From Methanolinea sp. UBA275 (lineage in GTDB: Archaea > Halobacteriota > Methanomicrobia > Methanomicrobiales > Methanospirillaceae), in the NCBI GenBank assembly GCA_002506105.1, contig DAWU01000029.1, positions 1 through 35,194 of the forward strand: a stretch of DNA of 35,194 nt. Direction: 5' to 3'. Below, one piece after another: positions 25,573 to 32,902 of the stretch. Positions within the stretch are counted from its first letter, which is position 1. Each line of letters opens with the position of its first letter. The position numbers and the translations under genes are program-made. The notes beneath the pieces were generated by a model. That model made no database searches, was not told the origin of the DNA, and was given only the letters and a program-made list of their open reading frames with translations.

Positions 25573-26043
25573 TTATTCCCTTCTTGTGTCAGAACAGTAG
25601 CAAATACACTTATAATATTCAGTCTTCAGTACTTCACCGGAGTAGGGATCGAGATACAATATCGTCCCGCAGGGACCATAAACTGACAATACCGTCGTCC
25701 AGACCCCATTAATTTTTACACTAGCGGGTTTAACAGTCACTCCAGGACAACACGGATCATTCTCTACACCATGGGACTTTGCGATTTCAAGTGCCTCTTC
25801 ATTGCTGATTTTTTCTTTACTTATCCTTAAAGGAAAATCCGCTCGATTGAATCTGAAGGAAGGAAACAGATTTGCAATTTCAAGTGATTCCTCATCACTG
25901 ATTTTGTCTTTATTGAACCTTAAAGGAAAATCCGGGCGATTGAATTTGAATGAAGAAAACTGGAAGGCTGCCGATACCGGCACCGCTAGAACCAGCATGA
26001 GGACAATGAAAATGCTGAGTATTTTAGATCTCGTATTCACCAC
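25573..26043 (-). CDS. Secreted PepSY-like protein, copy A
   Basis: The 156-residue protein has a signal peptide ending near Val-Ser-Ala-Ala. Two near-identical 30-residue units follow, each with Arg-x-Asp-Phe-Pro-Leu-Arg, Lys-Ile-Ser and Glu-Ile-Ala, then a PepSY-like end: Glu-Glu-Ala-Leu-Glu-Ile-Ala and Tyr-Leu-Asp-Pro-Tyr-Ser-Gly-Glu-Val. PepSY domains are usually found in secreted inhibitors and membrane proteins. Alignment with copy B puts the start at GTG 26043, seven bases after GGAG; an ATG one codon upstream overlaps the ribosome site. The C-terminus has Cys-Ile-Cys-Tyr-Cys. It lies in AT-rich DNA unlike the neighbours. Function unknown. Confidence 0.75.
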   Translation of the reverse strand: MVNTRSKILSIFIVLMLVLAVPVSAAFQFSSFKFNRPDFPLRFNKDKISDEESLEIANLFPSFRFNRADFPLRISKEKISNEEALEIAKSHGVENDPCCPGVTVKPASVKINGVWTTVLSVYGPCGTILYLDPYSGEVLKTEYYKCICYCSDTRRE

Positions 26044-26256
26044 CATCCACCTCCAATGCGACGTATCCAGGTCTGACAAGGCATAGGATATTCGTCTACA
26101 TAAAATTATTGAACCCATGAATTCACCGATTGGGGTAGCAGTCCTCAAATCACCATATTGTCAGTGCTATCCGATAGCGTCTAATTCAGTCATCAGGTGG
26201 TATGAAGGCCTTATCATTTGTCCCATGAACATCTACCTGTAAAATTTCCAGAAACG
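25636..26256. repeat. Long direct duplication, copy A
   Basis: The gene and about 210 bases of upstream DNA match copy B at an offset of about 1,028 bases, with many substitutions and small indels. Shared blocks include the promoter region and the ggcataggatattc stretch. The edges are approximate. Confidence 0.75.
26098..26107 (-). promoter_or_regulatory. Putative TATA box, copy A
   Basis: Reverse-strand AATTTTATGT lies about 55 bases before the GTG start and aligns with the equivalent element in copy B, so it is conserved in the duplication. Confidence 0.4.
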
Positions 26257-26269
26257 AATAAATCAAGAA

Positions 26270-26588
26270 TATAATGACAATCTATCCATTAAAATATTCA
26301 TAAGACTGTGTAAATTATTTTGGAAATAGGGATATCAGATCGCTTTTATGAGTTAAATGTGTGTTTGTTTCTAATACGCCACTGGAAATAGAATTTGAAT
26401 CGCCGCCTGGGCGTCCTTCGGGGGCGGCGAGGTCAATCGCAAATCAGATGTGGAATCCGAAGCCTGTACAATTTTTCACCTCGATTTAAGTGAAGTAAAT
26501 CACTATAATTTTTCACCGTGATTTGTTTGCGAGATTATGGATAAAAACACTTCTTTACCTAAAATAAATTTCATTTTTACAAATTTTC
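26270..26588. other. AT-rich spacer between the duplicated genes
   Basis: No gene is supported in this 320-base AT-rich spacer. It contains one isolated GC-rich hairpin (26400-26430, listed separately). Confidence 0.5.
26400..26430. other. GC-rich UUCG hairpin in AT-rich DNA
   Basis: The eight-base arms TCGCCGCC (26400-26407) and GGCGGCGA (26423-26430) enclose a loop with CC-TTCG-GG, a stable UUCG tetraloop. It stands out strongly from the AT-rich surroundings. It could be a structured RNA, a terminator or the remnant of an inserted element. Confidence 0.45.
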
Positions 26589-27071
26589 TCAAATTGCAGT
26601 AAAAATAAGCCCTTGTTTTTCAACACAAACACACACACACGCTAGAACACGACCATCATCTACTACTTCTCCGGAGTAGGGATCGAGATATAATATCGGC
26701 CCACAAGCATTAGAAACTGACACTACCGCCGTCCATACCCCATTAATTTCTATACTGGCGGGTTTTACAGTCAATGGACAACATGGATCCTCTAAACCAT
26801 ATGACTTTGCGATTTCAAGTGCCTCTTCATTACTGATTTTATCTTTGCTTATCCTTAAAGGAAAATCCGGGCGATTAAATTTGATTGAAGGAAACAGATT
26901 TGCAATTTCAAGTGGTTCCTTATCACTGATTTTGTCTTTACTGAACCTTAAAGGAATATCCGGGCGCTTGTATTTGAATGAAGGAAACTGGAAGGCTGCC
27001 GATGCCGGGATCGCCAGAACCAACATGAGGACAATGAAAATGCTGAGTATTTTTGATCTTGTATTCACCAT
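26589..27071 (-). CDS. Secreted PepSY-like protein, copy B
   Basis: This 160-residue paralogue of copy A keeps the signal peptide (ending near Ala-Ser-Ala-Ala), the doubled 30-residue units and the PepSY-like end Tyr-Leu-Asp-Pro-Tyr-Ser-Gly-Glu-Val. Its start is an ordinary ATG, seven bases after GGAG. The two proteins diverge after that motif. Copy B ends Ala-Cys-Val-Cys-Val-Cys-Val-Glu and a short hydrophobic tail, encoded partly by a (CA)6 run that may be prone to slippage. Function unknown. The tandem arrangement suggests a recent local duplication. Confidence 0.75.
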   Translation of the reverse strand: MVNTRSKILSIFIVLMLVLAIPASAAFQFPSFKYKRPDIPLRFSKDKISDKEPLEIANLFPSIKFNRPDFPLRISKDKISNEEALEIAKSYGLEDPCCPLTVKPASIEINGVWTAVVSVSNACGPILYLDPYSGEVVDDGRVLACVCVCVEKQGLIFTAI

Positions 27072-27288
27072 TATCAATCTCCAATGCAAAGTGTCCAAGT
27101 CAGACCAGGCATAGGATATTCATCTACATATAATTATTGAGCTAATAAATTCGCCAATTGGGGTAGCAGTGCTCAAATCACCCTGTCACCGGTACTATCC
27201 GATGGCGTCTAATTCAATCATCAGGAGGTATGAGGATCTCATCACTTGTCCTATATACGTCTCCCTGTAAAAATTTTCGAAACAAAAA
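26662..27288. repeat. Long direct duplication, copy B
   Basis: This is the second copy of the gene-plus-promoter unit described for copy A, in the same orientation. Similarity is high through the signal peptide and repeat units, and lower in the far upstream part. The edges are approximate. Confidence 0.75.
27126..27135 (-). promoter_or_regulatory. Putative TATA box, copy B
   Basis: Reverse-strand AATTATATGT is a better TATA match than its copy A equivalent and sits 55 bases before the ATG. Confidence 0.45.
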
Positions 27289-27315
27289 AGCCAATTATTC
27301 ACTGTAAAGGTTCCT

Positions 27316-28299
27316 TCACAGAGAATTCTCCTCGCCAGGGGACGAACTGTCGCTCTTCTTCCCGGGAATCCTGCAGGGACCGCTGCTCGGGACGATGGTG
27401 ACGGAACTCTTCGTGATTTTTGACTCCAGCGAGACCTTCATCCGGTCGATTGCCCCCTGGACCTCGCACATTTTCCGTTCTCCATCGAACTCGAGGAATA
27501 TCTCGATGTAGACGTTGCTCCCGGACCGTCGCGACCGGACTCCGTGGAACGCTTCATACTCGTCAAAGAATTCGGTCAGCTCCCGGAGTATCACGATCTG
27601 GAGTGACTCGTCAAGAGTCTTATCGAGGAGGTCTGGGAGCGATGATGAGATCACCCGGTACCCCGTGAAAAAGAGGAACCCGACAATGATCATGGATGCA
27701 AAAGGATCGATATACACCGACCACCAGAAGTGGTGAAGGACTATTGAGAGGATAAGCGCGAGAAGCACCGAGAGATCGGAGAATGCCTTGGTCCGGAAAA
27801 GCCTCCACTGCGATTCCATGATCGGGGAGTATTCCTTCCGGGCCAGCCGGTAATTTTTCTGCCAGAGCCAGGTGTTTACCACAACGCCGATGCTCATCAT
27901 CACGAGTGCCAGCGCAACCCCGCTGAGCTGGAGCGCTTCAGGCTCCATGATGCGGGTAATTGCCGTATAAAAGACCAGCAGCAGGGAGATCAGCATGACC
28001 GCACCGGTGATGATGCTCGTCACGGTCTCGTACTTGCCCATCCCGTAGTCGTAGGTTTCCCCGTGCCCCCGTGCGAGTTTCCTGATGGTAAGATAGGCAA
28101 AGAACGTGGCAAGGAGCTCGTTCCCGCATTTCACCACGTCGGCAAACATGGTGATGGAGCCGGCAAGGATGGCTGCGATGATGTCAGGTATCCAGAGGAT
28201 GAAGTCAACGACAAGACTTGTGAAGACCGTCTTCTCTTTCTTTGCAAGTGCTGCAGCATCGTGTACGGTTCCCTCATCAAGTTCAGGGGTATGGCTCAT
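27316..28299 (-). CDS. Cation diffusion facilitator-family protein with atypical metal site
   Basis: The 327-residue protein has the CDF layout: a short cytoplasmic start, six membrane segments in residues 25-215, and a cytoplasmic C-terminal domain (about 225-305). The fold is supported by Ala-Gly-Ser-Ile-Thr-Met-Phe-Ala-Asp in segment 2 and Phe-Ser-Asp-Leu-Ser-Val-Leu-Leu in segment 5. The transport-site motifs are altered. The usual His/Asp-x-x-x-Asp of segment 2 reads Lys57-Cys-Gly-Asn-Glu61, and segment 5 reads Lys171-Ala-Phe-Ser-Asp175. Ordinary Zn/Fe/Mn export is therefore doubtful. It may transport another ion or work as a regulator. It is not cotranscribed with a recognisable metal gene. 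Confidence 0.82.
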   Translation of the reverse strand: MSHTPELDEGTVHDAAALAKKEKTVFTSLVVDFILWIPDIIAAILAGSITMFADVVKCGNELLATFFAYLTIRKLARGHGETYDYGMGKYETVTSIITGAVMLISLLLVFYTAITRIMEPEALQLSGVALALVMMSIGVVVNTWLWQKNYRLARKEYSPIMESQWRLFRTKAFSDLSVLLALILSIVLHHFWWSVYIDPFASMIIVGFLFFTGYRVISSSLPDLLDKTLDESLQIVILRELTEFFDEYEAFHGVRSRRSGSNVYIEIFLEFDGERKMCEVQGAIDRMKVSLESKITKSSVTIVPSSGPCRIPGKKSDSSSPGEENSL

Positions 28300-28433
28300 T
28301 CAGTGGTTTTCACTCTTTTTGTAGATCCTAAGAGTTCAAAATAGATATACCTATGAATACCGCGATATCGCCCCCGTGGATCTATTTCCCACGGTGCAAC
28401 GCTGCAGGAGAGTGCCCCGGCGCCTGCCTCTGC

Positions 28434-28766
28434 TCACCAGTGCGAGAGTGCATCGCTCGTCGTGGGAGAGATTGTAAGGATCTTGTGAAACCCGGCAAGT
28501 TCGATCACATTCCGCACCTCATCAGAGAGTCCGGAAAGTGCGAACCGGCCGCCATGCTTCTTTGTACTCTTTGCTGTTGCGAGGAGCACCCGGAGACCTG
28601 CACTGTTGATGTATGGAACGGCAGAGAGATCAAGGAGCATATGGTGATTACCGCTCCCGAGTATCATGTAGATATCCTGGCCGAACTTCTCGGCAGTAGC
28701 ACTATCGATCCTGCCCGTCACATGAACGACCTGCACATTCTGAACCATCTCGTACTGCAGTTCCAT
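28434..28766 (-). CDS. STAS-domain anti-anti-sigma-like protein
   Basis: The 110-residue protein is a lone STAS domain. It has Val-Val-His-Val-Thr-Gly-Arg-Ile-Asp, Leu-Leu-Asp-Leu-Ser-Ala-Val-Pro-Tyr-Ile-Asn-Ser-Ala-Gly-Leu (with the conserved phospho-acceptor-type Ser in Asn-Ser-Ala-Gly) and Ala-Gly-Phe near its end. In bacteria such proteins are phosphorylated by HATPase serine kinases and dephosphorylated by SpoIIE phosphatases to control sigma factors. Archaea have no sigma factor, so the partner must differ. The start at ATG 28766 follows GGAG/AAGGAT, and sequence upstream is not STAS-like. It is 6.5 kb from the SpoIIE phosphatase gene and probably belongs to the same kind of circuit. 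Confidence 0.88.
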   Translation of the reverse strand: MELQYEMVQNVQVVHVTGRIDSATAEKFGQDIYMILGSGNHHMLLDLSAVPYINSAGLRVLLATAKSTKKHGGRFALSGLSDEVRNVIELAGFHKILTISPTTSDALSHW

Positions 28767-28847
28767 ATCCTTCAATCTCCGGCAAAAAGCCCACCGTGTA
28801 TGAAGTCCATAGCATTCTAAAAATGATAAATATTGGTCTTTGGGACA

Positions 28848-28857
28848 GTATTTTAAG
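28848..28857 (-). promoter_or_regulatory. Putative TATA box for the STAS gene
   Basis: Reverse-strand GCTTAAAATA is a good TATA match, 80-90 bases before the ATG. A second AT-rich element at 28823-28833 is an alternative. Confidence 0.45.
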
Positions 28858-28917
28858 CAGTTTCTCAACCAATTCTCCGATTATCAGATTCCCCGGTACC
28901 CGGGCATTCACATTGAA

Positions 28918-28964
28918 GAGGCGGGGGCTGCATACCACCCCTGAAGCAGGGGAGGTCACGCCTC
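28918..28964. other. Two-tier hairpin between the polymerase and STAS genes
   Basis: The outer arms GAGGCG (28918-28923) and CGCCTC (28959-28964) enclose a perfect inner hairpin CCCCTG-AAG-CAGGGG (28938-28952). It lies 3' of the polymerase gene and 5' of the STAS promoter on the reverse strand. It may be a terminator or a small structured RNA. Confidence 0.4.
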
Positions 28965-29001
28965 CGGCTCCTTTTCAACAGTCCAGGTGAGTGGGGTCTT
29001 T

Positions 29002-30969
29002 TCATTGCATCGCCTCCTCCGCTTTATCCGCCGCGAATATGATCTCCTCCCAGGCTTTCCTCATAACCTTCATGTAATAGCCGACATCGAAGCGGGTAGC
29101 GTTCCAGTCGAGATCGACTGCCCAGGAACGTTCATCGATGACCACGTAGCTCACCTCCATGCCGGGCGAAAGTGCGATCCCCTCTTCCCTGCAGGCCTCC
29201 ACCGCCGATGCCTCGGGGCACGCGTGGCGATACCTGATGGTGCTGATCCGCCTGCTGATCGCGAGGGCTGCCGGACGGGTGCCTGGGAGTTCTTCAACGG
29301 CACGATGGTAGCGCTCCCTGAGAGCATCACGGAGCGCAGTGATCTCATGAAGGGTCCTGGCCTCCCTGAGAATATTCAGCATCTCCTTCTGCACATTCCT
29401 GACATACTCAGGTGTATCTCCCCTCCTGGCGGCGATCCCGCGAACCTTCATGTTCCCGCTGGAGAGCCGGCCGTAGTATCGATTGTAGGCCCCCGTACCA
29501 TCAGCCATGGGCAGGAAGACCAGCCAGTCGTATGCGTCCACTACTGTGTGGAGGCGGGTCTCCCTCTCCACTTTCTCCTTGAGTGCCGCCATGGGACTCC
29601 CCTGCACCCACAGGCAGTCCACGATGCCATGCAGGACCGTAAAACCCATCCCCTCTGCGATATCCCTGGTACGGAGCAGGACTTCGCGTGCGCTGCCGGT
29701 GATGGCCTCGTGCACTTCGATCCTCCCGAACTTGGCATTCCGGTACCCGGTATACCCAAAGCACGTGACCAGCATCCACTTGAGGATCGAATCCATTCCG
29801 GCGTACCCGGGATCAACGGCCTTCTTCTGCTTGGTCTCCATGCGCATGGTGATGAGCGGGGCAAGAACCCTGGGGAGGAATCCCGCGACCATGGGGTGAT
29901 CCAGGGTCTCCGGGGAGAGATTGTCCCTGACGATGAGCGAGGGATACAGCGAAGTAAAGTCGATCTCATGGACCTTTTCGTGAATCCCGGGCAGTGGCTG
30001 GAACATCATTCCCCCGCGGTCAGCAGCCTTCAGCGATGCAAATTTCCGCACCGCCTCGGGATCACTCTTCCTCCAGGGAACCGCAATGCCCTGGCAAAGC
30101 GCCTCGTACACCTCGTAGGATGAGATGAGGGTCCCTGAAGTGAACCTCGCAGTAAGGTTCGGGGGAAGGCCCGACAGCCTTGCGCCGATCAGGATCCCTG
30201 ATAACCCGCCCTCCCTGAAGTGGAAACTCTGCCGGGTGTCCACAAGCAGCCTGCCGTCCGGGATCAGTGCCCCCACCCGAAACTCCGTCTTTCCATAGCT
30301 CCAGTAGGACTTTGCCGAGAGATGCCGGAACCTTCCGGTGCGTGAGAGCCCGGTCTCGATCCCATAGCCGCGGGCAGCTCCCTCCAGCCGGGGCACCCAC
30401 ACGTCTGCCTGCGGAAAGAGGATCACATCAGGATCTACGGATGTGACCAGTCCCCCCAGGTCTGAAAGCATGGACCGTTCACTCCCTCCCAGCCTGACAG
30501 GTCTCCCGTCAGCCACGAGCGAGAGCGAAGTGACCGGGCCGGATGAGAACGGGTTGTCACCGACCGAGATCTCCATGGCCCGGAGATCGCATGCGATGTC
30601 CGGTGAAAAACGCGATTCCCCCTCCCCGATGCAGGGGATGAGTCCCTGTTCCGCCATCCAGCACTGGTCCGGCCTGAGATCGGCATTGAAGATCTGGGCC
30701 TCGTAGTGCGTCTGCTTCTCCACGAGGGCCGCCACCTCCCTCCCGGCATGCACGCAGTACCCTTCAAGGATCCCGTATACCGTCCGGATTGGAGACTCCT
30801 CCACGGAAAAACGGCTTTCCAGGCCTTCCAGGAGATCACCGTGGGCATGGGGGTCGGGGAGGTGCATCAGGAATGACGGGTGCGCAGGGAAGGTGTGATG
30901 CCTGCCGTTTCTTCCCTTCTCCCATATCTCGACCCGGCCGTTGCGGGCGCAGGTATCAAGGATCCACAT
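29002..30969 (-). CDS. Divergent family B DNA polymerase
   Basis: The 655-residue protein starts at Met-Trp-Ile-Leu-Asp-Thr. It carries polymerase motif A (Asp337-Phe-Thr-Ser-Leu-Tyr-Pro-Ser), a motif B-like segment (Leu-Lys-Trp-Met-Leu-Val-Thr-Cys-Phe-Gly-Tyr-Thr-Gly-Tyr), and motif C as His-Gly-Ile-Val-Asp451-Cys-Leu-Trp in place of Tyr-Gly-Asp-Thr-Asp-Ser. The second motif C Asp, the metal ligand, is kept, and the first is lost. The exonuclease motifs of the N-terminal half are hard to find, so proofreading is probably lost. It is unlikely to be the main replicase. It may be a repair or specialised polymerase. Its start overlaps the 80-residue gene upstream by 14 bases, so the three genes form an operon. 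Confidence 0.85.
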   Translation of the reverse strand: MWILDTCARNGRVEIWEKGRNGRHHTFPAHPSFLMHLPDPHAHGDLLEGLESRFSVEESPIRTVYGILEGYCVHAGREVAALVEKQTHYEAQIFNADLRPDQCWMAEQGLIPCIGEGESRFSPDIACDLRAMEISVGDNPFSSGPVTSLSLVADGRPVRLGGSERSMLSDLGGLVTSVDPDVILFPQADVWVPRLEGAARGYGIETGLSRTGRFRHLSAKSYWSYGKTEFRVGALIPDGRLLVDTRQSFHFREGGLSGILIGARLSGLPPNLTARFTSGTLISSYEVYEALCQGIAVPWRKSDPEAVRKFASLKAADRGGMMFQPLPGIHEKVHEIDFTSLYPSLIVRDNLSPETLDHPMVAGFLPRVLAPLITMRMETKQKKAVDPGYAGMDSILKWMLVTCFGYTGYRNAKFGRIEVHEAITGSAREVLLRTRDIAEGMGFTVLHGIVDCLWVQGSPMAALKEKVERETRLHTVVDAYDWLVFLPMADGTGAYNRYYGRLSSGNMKVRGIAARRGDTPEYVRNVQKEMLNILREARTLHEITALRDALRERYHRAVEELPGTRPAALAISRRISTIRYRHACPEASAVEACREEGIALSPGMEVSYVVIDERSWAVDLDWNATRFDVGYYMKVMRKAWEEIIFAADKAEEAMQ

Positions 30970-31198
30970 GCAGGGTCTCCTCACCGTTCGCCTTTTCCAG
31001 CTCAAGGATGACCGAGAAGAGTGCTGCCTCGAGGGGATCGTCAAACGCATAGAAGCATTCGCTTGAGTGCCTTTTTGCCATTTCCACCACGCGAAGTGCA
31101 TATTCCCGATCCTCTCCGGGGAGAGTGCGGGCAGCACGCTCCCACCGTTCGGTGAGGATCCTGACCCCCATGCGGACGCTCATGAAGCTCCTCCCCAT
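30956..31198 (-). CDS. Small protein of unknown function in the polymerase operon
   Basis: This 80-residue, charge-rich, probably helical protein overlaps the polymerase start by 14 bases and begins one base after the stop of the upstream gene, so coupling is very likely. It has Glu-Arg-Trp-Glu-Arg-Ala-Ala-Arg-Thr-Leu and Ala-Leu-Arg-Val-Val-Glu-Met-Ala stretches and one Cys-Phe-Tyr. No membrane segment or known motif is seen. Its size and location suggest an accessory factor of the polymerase, but this is inferred from position only. Confidence 0.65.
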   Translation of the reverse strand: MGRSFMSVRMGVRILTERWERAARTLPGEDREYALRVVEMAKRHSSECFYAFDDPLEAALFSVILELEKANGEETLHVDP

Positions 31199-31199
31199 C

Positions 31200-31730
31200 T
31201 CACACCTCCCCCAGGGTCTGCTGGCCTCTCGGAAGCCCGCCGGGGTAACGCTCCTTCCCCCTCACCCCGGCGCGGGGGGCAGGCTTTCGTGCAGCGGGGC
31301 TTGCAACGTAGAAGACGCGGTCTGCACGCCTTGCCATGTCCTCAAAGGATGGATCGGGGGACTCCGCATACAGCACCACAAGGGCGCTCTGCCCCAGCTG
31401 ACGGAGGCTCTCTCCCACCTGAGAGGCCATATCTTCACCCGCCCCCTCGTAGAGTGAGGGGTCGTGCTCAACGAAGACAATGGTATGGTAGGACTCCCGG
31501 AGGATCTGCAGGATCTGGAAGGCGGTGAACGCTCTCCTGACCTCGATACTGACCGACCTGCGGTTGATCCCTGACAGGAGCCCGGAGTAGTTTCCACTCA
31601 CGAAGAGGAAGAGGAAACGCCTGAGCACGGGGTTGTCGTTCAACCCCGCCAGCACCACCTCTTCAGGGGCCACGACGGCCGAGAAAGTTCCGCTCCGCAG
31701 TGTGACTGAAGGGTGGAGGTCAAACTCCAT
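31200..31730 (-). CDS. Uncharacterised protein, first gene of the polymerase operon
   Basis: The 176-residue protein has alternating hydrophobic strands and helices. Examples are Phe-Leu-Phe-Leu-Phe-Val-Ser-Gly near residue 40, Thr-Ile-Val-Phe-Val-Glu-His-Asp-Pro-Ser-Leu-Tyr near 83-94, Ala-Leu-Val-Val-Leu-Tyr-Ala near 115 and Arg-Val-Phe-Tyr-Val near 137. The hydrophobic-strand-plus-Glu-His-Asp pattern could be a Walker B-like element of a RecA-type fold, but no Walker A loop is present, so ATPase activity is doubtful. The C-terminal 35 residues are Pro/Gly/Arg-rich. It is followed immediately by the small gene and the polymerase. Function unknown. Confidence 0.72.
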   Translation of the reverse strand: MEFDLHPSVTLRSGTFSAVVAPEEVVLAGLNDNPVLRRFLFLFVSGNYSGLLSGINRRSVSIEVRRAFTAFQILQILRESYHTIVFVEHDPSLYEGAGEDMASQVGESLRQLGQSALVVLYAESPDPSFEDMARRADRVFYVASPAARKPAPRAGVRGKERYPGGLPRGQQTLGEV

Positions 31731-31866
31731 GCCTTCTCAACTGGCTTTTGGCATTCCATAATAGTAGAGAGCATGCAGGGCGAAAGTGCACAGAGGGGTT
31801 CAAGCAGGGAGTATCGCAGGAAGTCCAGGGATAAGGCCAATCTGGTGAATCGTTCTGCTGACCGGT

Positions 31867-31876
31867 AAAAAAAGAA
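31867..31876 (-). terminator. T-rich terminator after the TPR gene
   Basis: Reverse-strand TTCTTTTTTT follows the TPR stop by two bases. This is a usual archaeal termination signal. Confidence 0.5.
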
Positions 31877-31878
31877 GG

Positions 31879-32706
31879 TTATTCTTTACGGTGAACTGCC
31901 AGGCTGACAGCTGCTACCAGCAGCCCTGCCCCGCAAATCCAGGCTGATAAGGGAGCTTTTGTCCTTGTTGTGGCCGGGGCGGCGGTAGAGACCGCGGTCT
32001 TCTCTGGTGCGTTGGTTCCTGTGGGTTGCAGGGGGGTCGTGGTTACGACGACCGAACCCGTGAGATTTGCCTGGGCAGCTGCTATCCCTGACTCTGCCAG
32101 GGCAAACCCTGGTTCAAGGGAGAGTGCGTGCTGGTATGCGGCTAGAGATCCCTGGTAATCTCCCGATGCGGCCATTGCATCCCCTTTCTCGACCCAGACC
32201 CCGGGATATGCTGTCGGCTGTAGGGTAAGTGCCTTCTCAAAAAACGGGATGGCCTGGGTGTAGTCTCCCTTGGCCGCATATGCGAGCGCCTTTCCGTGGT
32301 AAATAAGGTACCCATACTCAGGGTATATCTTCAGGGCAGTGTCGTATGCACTGATTGCCTCATCATGAAGACCAAGTTCGTAAAGGGTGAGACCCCGCCC
32401 ATACTGTGCTTTTGCATAATTTGGGTTGATGGTAATTGCCTGGTCGAATGCATCCAGGGCCTCATCGTACCTGCCAAGTTCGTAGAGGGCGAGACCCTTT
32501 CCGCACCAGGCCGCTGCTGCTTTCGGCTCAAGAGCGATGGCCTGATCGTACTGTGCAATCGCTTCTTCGTACTTCCCCTGATCAGAGAGCTCATCACCCT
32601 TCATCCAGTAGTCCCCTGCGGCCAGTGATGATACAGGTGCTGCAAGCAGGAGCATGAAGGTTAGTATGAAAAGAATAGAGTGTAAGTGCAGTGTGATTTT
32701 GTGCAT
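31879..32706 (-). CDS. Secreted, membrane-anchored TPR-repeat protein
   Basis: The 275-residue protein has a signal peptide (ending near Ser-Leu-Ala-Ala) and then about five tetratricopeptide repeats, each with Gly-x-Tyr-x-Glu-Ala-Ile/Leu-x-x-Tyr/Phe-x-x-Ala and Pro at the end (for example Ala-Ile-Ala-Gln-Tyr-Asp-Gln-Ala-Ile). A Thr/Pro/Ala-rich linker and a C-terminal membrane segment (about 255-270) with basic end (His-Arg-Lys-Glu) follow. It should be held on the outer face of the membrane and bind protein partners. I start at Met-His-Lys, because GGGGGATTTT lies just upstream; an earlier ATG overlaps this ribosome site. It is probably a single gene. Confidence 0.85.
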   Translation of the reverse strand: MHKITLHLHSILFILTFMLLLAAPVSSLAAGDYWMKGDELSDQGKYEEAIAQYDQAIALEPKAAAAWCGKGLALYELGRYDEALDAFDQAITINPNYAKAQYGRGLTLYELGLHDEAISAYDTALKIYPEYGYLIYHGKALAYAAKGDYTQAIPFFEKALTLQPTAYPGVWVEKGDAMAASGDYQGSLAAYQHALSLEPGFALAESGIAAAQANLTGSVVVTTTPLQPTGTNAPEKTAVSTAAPATTRTKAPLSAWICGAGLLVAAVSLAVHRKE

Positions 32707-32828
32707 GTGAAAATCCCCCATACGTTGTATTTGAGACAGACTGTCAATAGACCGGGATAAATGTTGTGTATTTGAGTGCGAGGAACACAGGTGACGGGCT
32801 TCCTGATGAAGGCGGGATGTTTGAACCA

Positions 32829-32842
32829 GGGGGATATCCCCC
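32829..32842. other. Perfect GC palindrome upstream of the TPR gene
   Basis: GGGGGATATCCCCC is a perfect 14-base palindrome about 120 bases upstream of the TPR start, in the spacer shared with the divergent zinc-finger gene. A related form GGGGGAT-AC-ATCCCCC occurs at 33489-33504 within the last gene. It could be an operator, but two examples prove little. Confidence 0.35.
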
Positions 32843-32902
32843 CAGTGATAAAAAAAAGGTGAATCGAAGGATTGAACCGTTGTACCTCCATTGAATAGAG
32901 GT

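Noticed and set aside
26385..26430. Reverse-strand tRNA-like T-loop (ttcaaat) near the hairpin
   Set aside because: The flanking arms do not pair and no cloverleaf could be built.
29609..29624. Altered motif C as proof that the polymerase is dead
   Set aside because: In family B polymerases the second Asp of the motif is the metal ligand, and it is retained, so catalysis remains possible.
28987..30123. Large forward open frame of 378 codons
   Set aside because: It lies wholly opposite the polymerase gene, and its translation shows no known domain; it is a shadow of GC-rich codon use.
30970..31137. N-terminal extension of the polymerase frame
   Set aside because: It lies antiparallel in frame to the 80-residue gene and lacks conserved sequence; start at 30969 is better supported.
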